A stretch of 64,000 nt of DNA. Origin: an uncultured Alistipes sp. GTDB taxonomy: Bacteria; Bacteroidota; Bacteroidia; Bacteroidales; Rikenellaceae. Under the pieces are notes generated by a model, which was not told the origin of the DNA, searched no databases, and was given only the letters and a program-made list of their open reading frames with translations. The stretch is from positions 43,211-107,210 of the forward strand of contig CALBQR010000058.1 in the NCBI GenBank assembly GCA_937899895.1, given 5' to 3'. The position numbers and the translations under genes were made by a program. Below are positions 27,815-35,957 of the stretch, piece by piece (the stretch's first letter is position 1; each line of letters starts with the position of its first letter).

Positions 27815-28932
27815 TATTTATTATCTACGGGAATAATTTTCTCGCCATTTCGTGCGCGTTGCAACCCTTCGACAAGCACCTGTTCGCCTTGACGTAGCCC
27901 TTCGCGAACAATCCACATCGAGTCAATTGTCGTTCCGAGAACAACATTGCGGAATGTGAGCGTACTATCTGCCTGCACGACCCACACGCTCGTCTGATCG
28001 AGATCCTGCACCACACTACGCTGTGGCACAATTGCGCAGGGTTGCGGCTCACCCACGTCGGCACTTATGCGCGCATATTGTCCCGACTTTAAGATTTGTG
28101 CCGGATTGGGGAAATTGACCGAAATAACGATAGTACCCGTCTGCGAGCTAACCGAGGGTTGGGTATAACCGTAACTACCTTGATAGGGATATAGTGAGCC
28201 ATCGGACATATAGAGCCGAATATTGGACAATAGATTGCTATTGTCGTAGGTTGGCAAGGTGTCTGCTGTGCGCCGTTCCAGATATTCCGAAACGGGGATT
28301 GACAGATTGACCGAAACGGTGTCGATATTCTCAATCGTAGCCAATATGGAAAACTCTGTTCCTACGCCCACATAATCGCCCTCGGTTGCCGATGTCTGCC
28401 CGATAATACCATCAATCGGGGAGTATATACGCGTATATCCCGACTCCAAGCGGGCATTTTTCAATTGTTGCTCGGCTGATCTTACTGCCGATTGTGCCGA
28501 CTGATATTGGGCCGTATATTCATCGAGTTGGCTACGGCTTATTGCCTCGATTTTCGCCAACGGCACAGCCCTCTCGTAATTATTACGAGCCTCGATGGCT
28601 TGCGCACGGGCGGAATTCAATTCTGCCTCGGCAGCCAAAAGTTGTGTATTAATCTGCGACGGGTCGATCGTGAAGAGCAGTTGTCCTCGTCGAACGGGCA
28701 TACCTTTTTTATAATGTTTGGCTGTTAAGTATCCGCTGATGCGGGGTTGAATCACCGCACTATAATTACTCGATAGCTGCCCTGTAAAGGACATCGGGCT
28801 TGCGAGAGTGTCAAAACGCACCTGCGCAACTTGCAATTTCCGCATAGGCGGTGTAGCTGCTCTCTTTTTGCTATGACAGCCGACCAAAACGAGCAGGCAT
28901 AAAACTAATAGTGAAAAGGATAGCTTTCTCAT
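27814..28932 (-). CDS. Periplasmic adaptor subunit of RND pump
   Basis: 372 residues, lipoprotein (lipobox LVGC, Cys19). It has the membrane-fusion layout: a beta-barrel start, the lipoyl half-motif 'GYLTAKHYKKGMPVRRGQLLF', a coiled-coil hairpin (about 95-165, 'AEAELNSARAQAIEARNNYERA'-like region), the second lipoyl half 'IYSPIDGIIGQTSATEGDYV', then barrel and membrane-proximal domains. It bridges the RND pump and the outer-membrane duct. First gene of the three-gene operon. No TetR/AraC regulator is adjacent. Confidence 0.93.
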   Translation of the reverse strand: MRKLSFSLLVLCLLVLVGCHSKKRAATPPMRKLQVAQVRFDTLASPMSFTGQLSSNYSAVIQPRISGYLTAKHYKKGMPVRRGQLLFTIDPSQINTQLLAAEAELNSARAQAIEARNNYERAVPLAKIEAISRSQLDEYTAQYQSAQSAVRSAEQQLKNARLESGYTRIYSPIDGIIGQTSATEGDYVGVGTEFSILATIENIDTVSVNLSIPVSEYLERRTADTLPTYDNSNLLSNIRLYMSDGSLYPYQGSYGYTQPSVSSQTGTIVISVNFPNPAQILKSGQYARISADVGEPQPCAIVPQRSVVQDLDQTSVWVVQADSTLTFRNVVLGTTIDSMWIVREGLRQGEQVLVEGLQRARNGEKIIPVDNK

Positions 28933-29049
28933 ATCAAATGGTTTTCGATTCTTCGGTCAAAAAATATACCGAGTATCGCTATTGAGAAGCTTTGAACGGA
29001 TGAAAAGATTAAAAAAATGGCTGTGATGATATTTTTTTTGTTGAAAAAG

Positions 29050-29079
29050 TTGTGATATTGAATAGTTTAATTAATTTTG
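29050..29079 (+). promoter_or_regulatory. Promoter of histone H1-like gene
   Basis: TTG at 29050-29052, a 19-base spacer and TAATTTTG at 29072-29079, both matching sigma-ABfr elements. The ATG is at 29112. Confidence 0.6.
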
Positions 29080-29111
29080 CAAATGGAAAACCCTTTTAAT
29101 TAAATAATGTT

Positions 29112-29288
29112 ATGAAAGAATTAGTCGCTAAAATTAACGAGCAGATCGCCGCTTTTCAGGAGAATGCAACTCTGCAGGTAGAAAAGAACAACAAGGCTGC
29201 CGGTACCCGTGCACGCAAAGCTGCTCTCGAACTCTCGAAGTTGATGAAGGAGTTCCGCAAGGTATCTGTTGAGGAGGCAAAGAAGTAA
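29112..29288 (+). CDS. Histone H1-like (Hc1-type) DNA-binding protein
   Basis: 58 residues, ATG 29112 to TAA 29286-29288. The sequence begins MKELVAKINEQIAAF and contains 'NNKAAGTRARKAALELSKL'. It is helical with 10 Lys and 3 Arg. This matches the small histone H1-like proteins found in Bacteroidota, related to chlamydial Hc1 but without the long Lys/Ala tail. Such proteins are thought to bind DNA and help compact the nucleoid. Monocistronic, with a consensus promoter and a very strong terminator, suggesting high expression. Confidence 0.85.
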   Translation: MKELVAKINEQIAAFQENATLQVEKNNKAAGTRARKAALELSKLMKEFRKVSVEEAKK

Positions 29289-29310
29289 TGTAATTCCTCA
29301 ATGAATGACA

Positions 29311-29343
29311 AAACGGCTCGGAGTTTTCCGAGCCGTTTTGTTT
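29311..29343. terminator. Bidirectional terminator after histone H1-like gene
   Basis: Perfect stem AAACGGCTCGG (29311-29321) / CCGAGCCGTTT (29328-29338), then TGTTTT. It also serves the convergent EptA-like operon. Confidence 0.88.
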
Positions 29344-29379
29344 TATCTATGTGTAGTCATTAATGCTACACGGCAGACA

Positions 29380-31029
29380 CTACTCCAAATCGTTAATACC
29401 TCGCTTGGCGAACTCTGCAAGATCATCCCGATTCAATCCCATATCGACATAGCGTTTCGGTTCGCAATGGTCGCTCAAATAGTGTCGTTCCACATCATAA
29501 TCAAACTCATTGCTCACAAGCGAAACCTCCGATGAGATATATTCCGAGTCAATATCGGCCAACTGTGCGACGGTGTGAAATACCGAATGGGTCGTAGCCG
29601 GAGCAAATATATTGTTCTCTGCCGCTAATGCTTTTTCGGGATTGGCCGTACGCCAAGCATCCGAATACCAGCCCAAACAAGCAACATATGCCTGATAATA
29701 GGTAATAGTGGGTGATGAGTGCAGGAAGCGGGCACGACGGTCATCATAGAGATCTTCACCGTGATCCGAGCAGTAGAACATCGCCGAGCAACACTCTGCC
29801 TCACTCAACGTGGCAATCACCTGCGAAACAAACCAGTCGGTATAGAGAACCGAGTTGTCGTAGGCATTGACCATTCGCTCTCGGTTTTTGCGCGAGATCG
29901 AGACATCGTCATCGGGCTTATAGCGTGAAAAATCTTCGGGATATCGTTCCGCATAATTGAAATGCGAGCCGTAACTATGCAGCAATACGAACAGATCCGA
30001 GCTGTCGCTTTGAATTGCCTTGCGTAGTGGTTCAAGCATTGCGCCATCGTGCTGACCATTCAGGTAGATGACCGAGTCGGCATCATCACACATCATCTGG
30101 ATCAAGCCTCTGTTCGGAGCCTGGCACGATACAACAAGGGTGCGGAATCCTGCATCTTTATACAGTCGCACAATACTCTGGCGCTGATATATCTCCGAAT
30201 GGTTATTGGCCGAAACCGACGATAAGATCAGAGGTACGCTCTTATGCGTTGCGTTGCTCTGGGTTAGCATATTCTTATACACGACCAAATTCGATTGTTC
30301 TGCGAGCAGCGGATTATTCTCTCGTTCGTAGCCATAGAGTTGCCAACTTGATGCGCGAGAGGCCTCTCCAACAACCATTACATAGATTTCGCGTTGGTCA
30401 GTTGTCTTGTTGCGTTCGGCCTTGAAATCAAAATCGGCCGAAGATGTAGGGTAGCGACGAACGTGCACCAACTCATCGAATGAGCGATAGAGATTCTCAA
30501 CCACATTAAACGGGAACACGTCAAACTGCAACGTAGCGCAACCCGCCAACATCATAACAGCACCCACGATCGCCGCACAACGACGAGTTGCAGGAGCAAT
30601 CGTAAATTTCTGCTGCAATGAATGAGTTGCCAACATCAACAGCGGGATATAAAGCGCGGCAACAAACATAACCATCGGCCAGATATTGCCTAACAACTCA
30701 CCCGCTTCGGTAGAGTTGGTGGTAAATAGGTTGGTGAACATATCGACCGCAATGATCGAATTACCAAACATATAGAGCAGAACAAGCTGCAATGCAGCAA
30801 ATATCATCCAGATCAATCCACCCCATACCATAAGGCCGCTACGTCGGCTTGCAACAGCCCATAGCGTATAGAATCCCGTAGGTATCAATACTGCCGCCAC
30901 GGCACGAACGAACGAGTAGTTGTCGGTAAAGATGAGCACCAACGAGGGGAGCATCAACGCCGCAACAAAGCATCCGATCAGCAGTCGGGAGTATCGAGTG
31001 TTAATATTTTGATTTCTATTTTTATCCAT
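29380..31029 (-). CDS. EptA-like phosphoethanolamine transferase
   Basis: 549 residues from the ATG at 31029, one base after the stop of the upstream gene; a start five codons earlier would overlap it. Five transmembrane helices (about 15-170) precede a periplasmic sulfatase-fold domain. Catalytic features: Glu in 'VMVVGEASRA', the nucleophile Thr in 'QSNATHKSVPLILSS', 'YCSDHGEDLYDD' and 'FLHSSPT' for metal and substrate binding. EptA-type enzymes transfer phosphoethanolamine to lipid A or other glycans. Lipid A modification would lower susceptibility to cationic peptides, but the acceptor here is unknown. Third gene of an envelope operon. Confidence 0.85.
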   Translation of the reverse strand: MDKNRNQNINTRYSRLLIGCFVAALMLPSLVLIFTDNYSFVRAVAAVLIPTGFYTLWAVASRRSGLMVWGGLIWMIFAALQLVLLYMFGNSIIAVDMFTNLFTTNSTEAGELLGNIWPMVMFVAALYIPLLMLATHSLQQKFTIAPATRRCAAIVGAVMMLAGCATLQFDVFPFNVVENLYRSFDELVHVRRYPTSSADFDFKAERNKTTDQREIYVMVVGEASRASSWQLYGYERENNPLLAEQSNLVVYKNMLTQSNATHKSVPLILSSVSANNHSEIYQRQSIVRLYKDAGFRTLVVSCQAPNRGLIQMMCDDADSVIYLNGQHDGAMLEPLRKAIQSDSSDLFVLLHSYGSHFNYAERYPEDFSRYKPDDDVSISRKNRERMVNAYDNSVLYTDWFVSQVIATLSEAECCSAMFYCSDHGEDLYDDRRARFLHSSPTITYYQAYVACLGWYSDAWRTANPEKALAAENNIFAPATTHSVFHTVAQLADIDSEYISSEVSLVSNEFDYDVERHYLSDHCEPKRYVDMGLNRDDLAEFAKRGINDLE

Positions 31030-31030
31030 T

Positions 31031-32293
31031 CTAGAATGCCTCATTTACATTAAATACCACCGAGCCGCCGTGCTTGCCACGACCATAATCTATGCGGACA
31101 TTTACTCGATGCTTGAACTCCCAACGGTAGCCAATGCCGTAATTAGGGAGTGTCTGTCGCCATTGGAAACGGTCGAAACTTGGGAAGACATTACCTGCGC
31201 CAACCCAAACAGCAATACCGTGGCGATTGTATATTTTCTGTCGAAATTCAGCCTGCACCTCAATCATTCCGTTGTCGCGATATTGTCCGAGATAGTAACC
31301 TCGCATACGATATCCTCCACCCAGCTGCGCAACCATCGACCAGGGGATCTCCTTACCCGTATTGTATTCCATATAGGCATCGAAAGCGAGCGTGCAGCCC
31401 TTCCATAGGCGTTGATAGAAATTGCCAGTGAATGTCGTACGCCAAATGGTCTCCGTCGAGCCTAATGCCGCCGGGAAATATGTTTCGCGCAGATTAAGAT
31501 AGAGCCCTCGATAGGGATTCGGGGCAAAATCGCGGCTGTCATATTGCAGAGCCAGGCCGATACCCGTCGCTGTATATTTATCGCGCTGACCAAGCAGATA
31601 TTCGGGAGTCTTCACCTTTCGGGCCGCAGCGTGTGTAAAATCGAGTGCTGCACACGCAAAGAAGTTGCGGACCATCTCGTACTGATACTCGGCATCAATG
31701 CGGTATCGCTTTTCGACCATCGACGACTTTTCGCCCTGCGCCATATCGTAACCGATACCCCAATAGTCAATCGGCATAGAGGCAAACGAAACATCATATC
31801 TGATGCGATGGCGATTCTGATCCATCAGATTAAGTCCCGTTACACCCACCTTGTAATAGCCCGAAGTCGAGAGGTTTGCGTAGAGCGAAACATTCGACGG
31901 CTGGGTGATTGTATCAGTGCGGTCAATACGGTACAAACCCGAAGCCAGAATACCAAGACTAACCTTTGTTACGGCAGAATAGCTCGGTCCGAGGACCCAC
32001 GTAAGGTCAAATTTCTTCTCTTGTGTGCGATCTTCGTTTGCCTGCTCGAAGTATCGAACCAATCGGCGGAAGATCGAACCTCGTTTCTCGGTTACTGCCG
32101 TATCCACAGCAAGCGAGTCGGCAACCATAGAAACAGCCGTAGCGGCAATCGTGTCATTTACGGTTGCCGCCAGCGGAGTGTATGAATATTTTATGGTGTC
32201 ATTGTCGCGGATTAATTGCCCTTCGTGTTGAGCCGAAGCTGTAAATATCGAGCAGAGGGCAAATAGAGCGACCAATATTGTCTGTTTCATCAA
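31031..32293 (-). CDS. Omp85/BamA-superfamily outer-membrane barrel without POTRA domains
   Basis: 420 residues. Signal peptide (MMKQTILVALFALCSIFTAS), then a 70-residue linker of low complexity, then a 16-strand-type surface-antigen (D15) barrel (about 95-420). Marks are 'GIGLALQYDSRDFAPNPYRGLYLNLRE'-type motif 3, 'GGGYRMRGYYLGQYRD' (the conserved RGY loop, here MRGYYLGQ) and a C-terminal Phe (NEAF). No POTRA repeats fit in the N-terminal 90 residues. So it is not BamA or TamA; it belongs to the short Omp85-like proteins of Bacteroidota. It abuts the YtfJ-like gene with no gap. Confidence 0.82.
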   Translation of the reverse strand: MMKQTILVALFALCSIFTASAQHEGQLIRDNDTIKYSYTPLAATVNDTIAATAVSMVADSLAVDTAVTEKRGSIFRRLVRYFEQANEDRTQEKKFDLTWVLGPSYSAVTKVSLGILASGLYRIDRTDTITQPSNVSLYANLSTSGYYKVGVTGLNLMDQNRHRIRYDVSFASMPIDYWGIGYDMAQGEKSSMVEKRYRIDAEYQYEMVRNFFACAALDFTHAAARKVKTPEYLLGQRDKYTATGIGLALQYDSRDFAPNPYRGLYLNLRETYFPAALGSTETIWRTTFTGNFYQRLWKGCTLAFDAYMEYNTGKEIPWSMVAQLGGGYRMRGYYLGQYRDNGMIEVQAEFRQKIYNRHGIAVWVGAGNVFPSFDRFQWRQTLPNYGIGYRWEFKHRVNVRIDYGRGKHGGSVVFNVNEAF

Positions 32294-32818
32294 TTATCTG
32301 TAAGGATCAATCGTTTCGTAGAACTCCTTTTCGTCTTCGGGTGAAAACTCTCCTTTGTGGAAATAGACCAATTCACCCTCCTTCGAGATAAGAATCATCG
32401 TGAATCGGTTATTACATTCACCCAATCCCCATTCACGCGACACGATGCGGTCGGGATCGGCAAGGATAGTCGCGCCATTCTTTTTCGTGCGGTTATATGC
32501 GATTTTACGAACGATTGCATTAGGCAGCAGCGGAGCATCTTTCAGATTAACAATACCTACACCATAAATATTGTCGCCAGCTGCGCGATGGTTGTCCTCC
32601 ATATCCTTGCAGAAATCCGAGCACTGGCTGGGATGATCCGGATCGGCATAAAATATCAGCAGATTTTTCTCGCCGAAGTGGGGGAGCTGTGCAGGCTCAT
32701 TAAGGAGGTCTGTAAGATTGAGATTATCTATTTTGCGCGGCTCTTTTAGAGGCTGTGCGCTGATTGTCGATGCTGCGATGAGCGCGACAACTGAAAGAAT
32801 GATTGATTTAATTTTCAT
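32294..32818 (-). CDS. YtfJ-family exported thioredoxin-fold protein
   Basis: 174 residues. Signal peptide MKIKSIILSVVALIAASTIS. The mature part has a thioredoxin/AhpC-like fold: 'LLIFYADPDHPSQCSDFCKD' with a CSDFC pair, 'YGVGIVNLKDAPLLPNAI', 'TILADPDRIVSREWGLGE' and 'MILISKEGELVYFHKGEFSPED'. The order matches the YtfJ family of periplasmic proteins. A redox role for the CX3C pair is possible but unproven. First gene of a tight three-gene operon, own -7 box. Confidence 0.78.
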   Translation of the reverse strand: MKIKSIILSVVALIAASTISAQPLKEPRKIDNLNLTDLLNEPAQLPHFGEKNLLIFYADPDHPSQCSDFCKDMEDNHRAAGDNIYGVGIVNLKDAPLLPNAIVRKIAYNRTKKNGATILADPDRIVSREWGLGECNNRFTMILISKEGELVYFHKGEFSPEDEKEFYETIDPYR

Positions 32819-32906
32819 TACTATTCTTTTTTTTGTCCTAATTCGTTACTTAAATATGCTTGCTTTTTTTCGCCCGAACAACAGCGTTCTATGCGAAAAA
32901 ACGCCG

Positions 32907-32914
32907 CAAAGATA
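32907..32914 (-). promoter_or_regulatory. -7 box (TATCTTTG) for the YtfJ-Omp85-EptA operon
   Basis: Exact TATCTTTG on the minus strand, 89 bases upstream of the first gene. Confidence 0.55.
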
Positions 32915-33007
32915 TTTAATTATTATTAAATAACCACTCTCAAAAGCGATATATGAACCATTTTTCGACTAAAAAGCCTCTTTCGTGTATTTTATGCCGA
33001 CTGGCAT

Positions 33008-33445
33008 TTAGCGGTCATTGCGACGGTATGGAAAGAATAGCGCATCAAGAGCATACTGACCACCTCCCGAAATGAGCAACATTATGTAGATACCCATATA
33101 GACAAATGACAACTCACCTTCGGCAAAACTCTTTTCGGGGAAGGCGATAAATGTGGCCACAAACATTCCGAAAATCAATGGCAGGGTAGCCAGACGTGTC
33201 AATAAACCCATTATGAGCAACACCGAACAACCCACTTCGGTCAATGTAATCAATGTGAATGAGACGGCACTGCCAATCCCCAACGGGTCGGGGAACGAAT
33301 TGACTATTGCATTGTAGTTCTGCAACTTGCCGATGCCGTGTGTGAGCATCATTGCACCGATGAAAATGCGCATAAAGAGGATTGCCGAATCAAACCAGCG
33401 ATCGCTCGATAGAGATGAGAGAAGCATTGATAATTGTTTTTTCAT
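33008..33445 (-). CDS. DoxX family membrane protein
   Basis: 145 residues with four transmembrane helices. 'RIFIGAMMLTHGIGKLQNY' (about 26-44), 'LGIGSAVSFTLITLTEVGCSVLL' and 'YMGIYIMLLISGGGQYALDALFF' are DoxX-family hallmarks, including the 'HG..K' and 'GGG.YSLD' motifs. The family is linked to thiosulfate:quinone reductase in archaea and to redox stress in mycobacteria; no specific role can be assigned here. Monocistronic. Confidence 0.88.
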   Translation of the reverse strand: MKKQLSMLLSSLSSDRWFDSAILFMRIFIGAMMLTHGIGKLQNYNAIVNSFPDPLGIGSAVSFTLITLTEVGCSVLLIMGLLTRLATLPLIFGMFVATFIAFPEKSFAEGELSFVYMGIYIMLLISGGGQYALDALFFPYRRNDR

Positions 33446-33550
33446 AATCTTGAAATCTTAAAGTGAAAGAGATTATCTCTGTAAATGTATTATCCGTTGT
33501 GAAGAATAATATTCATACCACGATTGCTCGTACATTCAAAATCAATTCAC

Positions 33551-33558
33551 TATCTTTG
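33551..33558 (+). promoter_or_regulatory. mtgA: -7 box (TATCTTTG) for mtgA
   Basis: Exact TATCTTTG, 26 bases before the ATG at 33585. Confidence 0.65.
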
Positions 33559-33584
33559 CATAAATATTGCCCAAAAGGGTGCGT

Positions 33585-34358
33585 ATGAGAAGTTTTTTGA
33601 GAAAAATATTGCATTTTGCCTTAAAAACAGCTGTCGTGCTGTTTGTTGCGAGCCTATTATTGACGGCAGCATATCGTTGGATCAATCCGCCGATTACTCC
33701 GTTGATGATTTCGCGCGCAATTGATGGTGCTACAATCAATAAAACTTGGCGGCCGATCAATGAGATCTCTCCAAATCTTATCTGTGCATCAATCGCATCA
33801 GAGGATAATAATTTCCTTGGTCATCGAGGTTTCGATATTGGAGCGATTTACGACGCCATTGATGAGTACAATAAAGGTAAGCGACAGCGTGGAGCAAGTA
33901 CCATTTCGCAACAAACGGCCAAGAATGTCTTCCTGTGGAGTGGAAGATCTTGGGTTAGAAAAGGTTTAGAGGTTTATTTCACGTTCTTGATCGAGCATCT
34001 ATGGGATAAAGAACGTATTATGGAGGTCTATCTGAATGTTATCGAAATGGGCGAGGGTATCTATGGAGCCGAGGCTACTGCACAGCACTACTTTGGACGT
34101 ACGGCCGCTAAACTCACTAAACGCCAAGCGGCTCTGATAGTTGCGGCATATCCCAATCCTCGACAGCGAGATCCGGCTCATCCGACAGCATATCTCAATA
34201 AACGGGCGGCTCAAATACAACGACTTATGCCACTTATGGGAACTATTGCTTTCGATGACGATACAATTGAAAGTGCGCAACAACGATATGATAAATATCT
34301 TGAAAAGCGCAAAAGCAGATTTGAGCAAACCAAGAACTTAAAACAAAACAAGAGATAA
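33585..34358 (+). CDS. mtgA: Monofunctional peptidoglycan glycosyltransferase
   Basis: 257 residues from the ATG at 33585; a TTG at 33567 is the alternative. One N-terminal transmembrane helix (VVLFVASLLLTAAYRW) is followed by a GT51 domain. Motif 1 is 'ASEDNNFLGHRGFD' with the catalytic Glu, motif 2 'RGASTISQQTAKN', motif 3 'KERIMEVYLNVIEMG' with the second Glu. It polymerises lipid II at the inner membrane. There is no transpeptidase domain. A phosphatase gene follows 22 bases later and may be co-transcribed. Confidence 0.95.
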   Translation: MRSFLRKILHFALKTAVVLFVASLLLTAAYRWINPPITPLMISRAIDGATINKTWRPINEISPNLICASIASEDNNFLGHRGFDIGAIYDAIDEYNKGKRQRGASTISQQTAKNVFLWSGRSWVRKGLEVYFTFLIEHLWDKERIMEVYLNVIEMGEGIYGAEATAQHYFGRTAAKLTKRQAALIVAAYPNPRQRDPAHPTAYLNKRAAQIQRLMPLMGTIAFDDDTIESAQQRYDKYLEKRKSRFEQTKNLKQNKR

Positions 34359-34380
34359 TCAATTGTAATTTTTTGATGCT

Positions 34381-34857
34381 ATGGCTAATAAATACAAAAT
34401 TCTATTTGTGTGTCTCGGCAATATCTGCCGCTCTCCGGCCGCCGAGGGAGTGATGCGGGCATTGGTGGAGAAGCGCGGTGTTGCAGAACAATTCGAGATT
34501 GATTCCGCCGGCACCTATTCCGGACACGCAGGCGATCTGCCCGATGCGCGTATGCGGGCAGCAGCAGCGCGCAGAGGATATAATTTAACACATCGCGCTC
34601 GCTTGATTCAGATCGAGGACTTTGATTATTTCGATCGTATTATCGTTATGGACGATTATAACTACGAGACCGTACATCGCCTTACGCCCACTCGCGAATC
34701 CTCTATGAAGATTGATCGAATGACCGACTTCTGTCGTTCGCATCCCGATACGCACTATGTTCCCGATCCATATTACGAAGGGCACGAGGGGTTTGAAATT
34801 GTTCTCGACCTTCTGGAAGATGCTTGCGAAGGATTGCTCGATGACTGTATGAAATAA
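34381..34857 (+). CDS. Low-molecular-weight protein tyrosine phosphatase
   Basis: 158 residues. The P-loop CX5R is 'VCLGNICRSPAAEG' (about 10-23), and the general-acid Asp lies in 'VPDPYYEGHEGFE' (about 126-138). It dephosphorylates tyrosine-phosphorylated proteins in the cytoplasm. In many bacteria such enzymes control polysaccharide tyrosine kinases, but none is nearby; the neighbour is mtgA. Length is normal. Confidence 0.92.
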   Translation: MANKYKILFVCLGNICRSPAAEGVMRALVEKRGVAEQFEIDSAGTYSGHAGDLPDARMRAAAARRGYNLTHRARLIQIEDFDYFDRIIVMDDYNYETVHRLTPTRESSMKIDRMTDFCRSHPDTHYVPDPYYEGHEGFEIVLDLLEDACEGLLDDCMK

Positions 34858-34878
34858 AAGATAACCCCGTCATAACAA

Positions 34879-34912
34879 AAAGTCCCGCTTGAAATAAGCG
34901 GGACTTTCTATT
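34879..34912. terminator. Bidirectional terminator between phosphatase gene and fabG
   Basis: AAAGTCCCGCTT (34879-34890) / AAGCGGGACTTT (34896-34907), a 12-bp perfect stem. Confidence 0.88.
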
Positions 34913-34926
34913 TGAACGATAGTGAA

Positions 34927-35673
34927 TTAGCAATTCATTGCGCCGCAGCAGTGGATAACCTGACCACTTACATACGACGACATATCTGATGCGAGGAACA
35001 GAGCTACCTTTGCAACATCCTCAGGCGTGCCACCACGACGCAAAGGAATCTGCTTGTACCAACCCTCCTTAATCTCATCCGACAGAGCGTTAGTCATCTC
35101 GGTAATAATGAAACCGGGAGCAATAGCATTAGCACGAATACCGCGAGGACCCATCTCCTTGGCAATCGACTTTGCAAGACCAATCATACCAGCCTTCGAT
35201 GCCGAATAGTTGCACTGACCTGCATTACCCGAAACACCCACGACCGACGACATATTGATAATCGAGCCGCCCTTCTGACGAGCCATAATAGGAGTTACAG
35301 CGTGAATGAAGTTGAATGCCGATTTCAGATTGACAGTCAGCACCATATCCCACTGCTGCTCACTCATACGCATCATCAAGCCATCACGGGTAATACCTGC
35401 ATTATTTACCAAAACGTCGATGCGACCAAAGTCCTTGTGAATCTCTGCAACGACATTATGTGTATCTTCAAAATTTGCTGCATTTGAAGCATAGCCCTTG
35501 CACTTAACACCAAATGCCGCGATTTCAGCCTCGGTTGCCTTTGCATTGTCATCAATTGCCAAATCGGTAAATGCAACATCGGCACCTGCCTTGGCGAATT
35601 CAATAGCGATAGCCTTACCAATACCACGAGCGGCACCGGTTACAATCGCTACTTTACCTTCAAGTAATTTCAT
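34927..35673 (-). CDS. fabG: 3-oxoacyl-[ACP] reductase
   Basis: 248 residues, classical short-chain dehydrogenase. The NADPH-binding TGAARGIGKAIA (12-23) and 'NNAG' (about 90) are present, as is the catalytic Ser-Tyr-Lys set: Ser in 'INMSSVVG' and Tyr/Lys in 'CNYSASKAG'. It reduces 3-oxoacyl-ACP in fatty acid elongation. The C-terminus is 'YVSGQVIHCCGAMNC', the usual FabG 'G.....GG' end. Monocistronic; other fab genes are not nearby. A generic SDR is the alternative, but similarity to FabG is strong. Confidence 0.9.
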   Translation of the reverse strand: MKLLEGKVAIVTGAARGIGKAIAIEFAKAGADVAFTDLAIDDNAKATEAEIAAFGVKCKGYASNAANFEDTHNVVAEIHKDFGRIDVLVNNAGITRDGLMMRMSEQQWDMVLTVNLKSAFNFIHAVTPIMARQKGGSIINMSSVVGVSGNAGQCNYSASKAGMIGLAKSIAKEMGPRGIRANAIAPGFIITEMTNALSDEIKEGWYKQIPLRRGGTPEDVAKVALFLASDMSSYVSGQVIHCCGAMNC

Positions 35674-35715
35674 ATTCTTTTATTTTTAATATGGTAAATA
35701 GTCCAATTTTCAGGA

Positions 35716-35723
35716 CAAAGATA
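35716..35723 (-). promoter_or_regulatory. fabG: -7 box (TATCTTTG) for fabG
   Basis: Exact TATCTTTG on the minus strand, 43 bases upstream of the ATG. Confidence 0.6.
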
Positions 35724-35863
35724 CTAAAAATATTGCAAACTCACTCCTCTGTCAGGGATTTTATCGGGTCAATATGCGCCAATTAACCCATTAACAACAA
35801 AATTGTGCACAAAATGGCAATAAAATTCACACGCCAAAGTGGCGGCTTTTCGCGAAAAAGTTT

Positions 35864-35871
35864 TATATTTG
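35864..35871 (+). promoter_or_regulatory. glyA: -7 box (TATATTTG) for glyA
   Basis: TATATTTG fits TAnnTTTG. The leader to the ATG at 35958 is about 80 bases and contains a small CTGCTGCAAAGCAG hairpin. Confidence 0.55.
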
Positions 35872-35957
35872 TTGTAAGGAAATAGCGGCCTACTGCTGCA
35901 AAGCAGATGCCATTTGAAATATCGAAATGTAAGCAATTAAATTAATATACATTGTGT

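Noticed and set aside
31030..31044. Earlier start for the EptA-like gene
   Set aside because: It would overlap the end of the upstream gene; the ATG at 31029 directly follows the stop.
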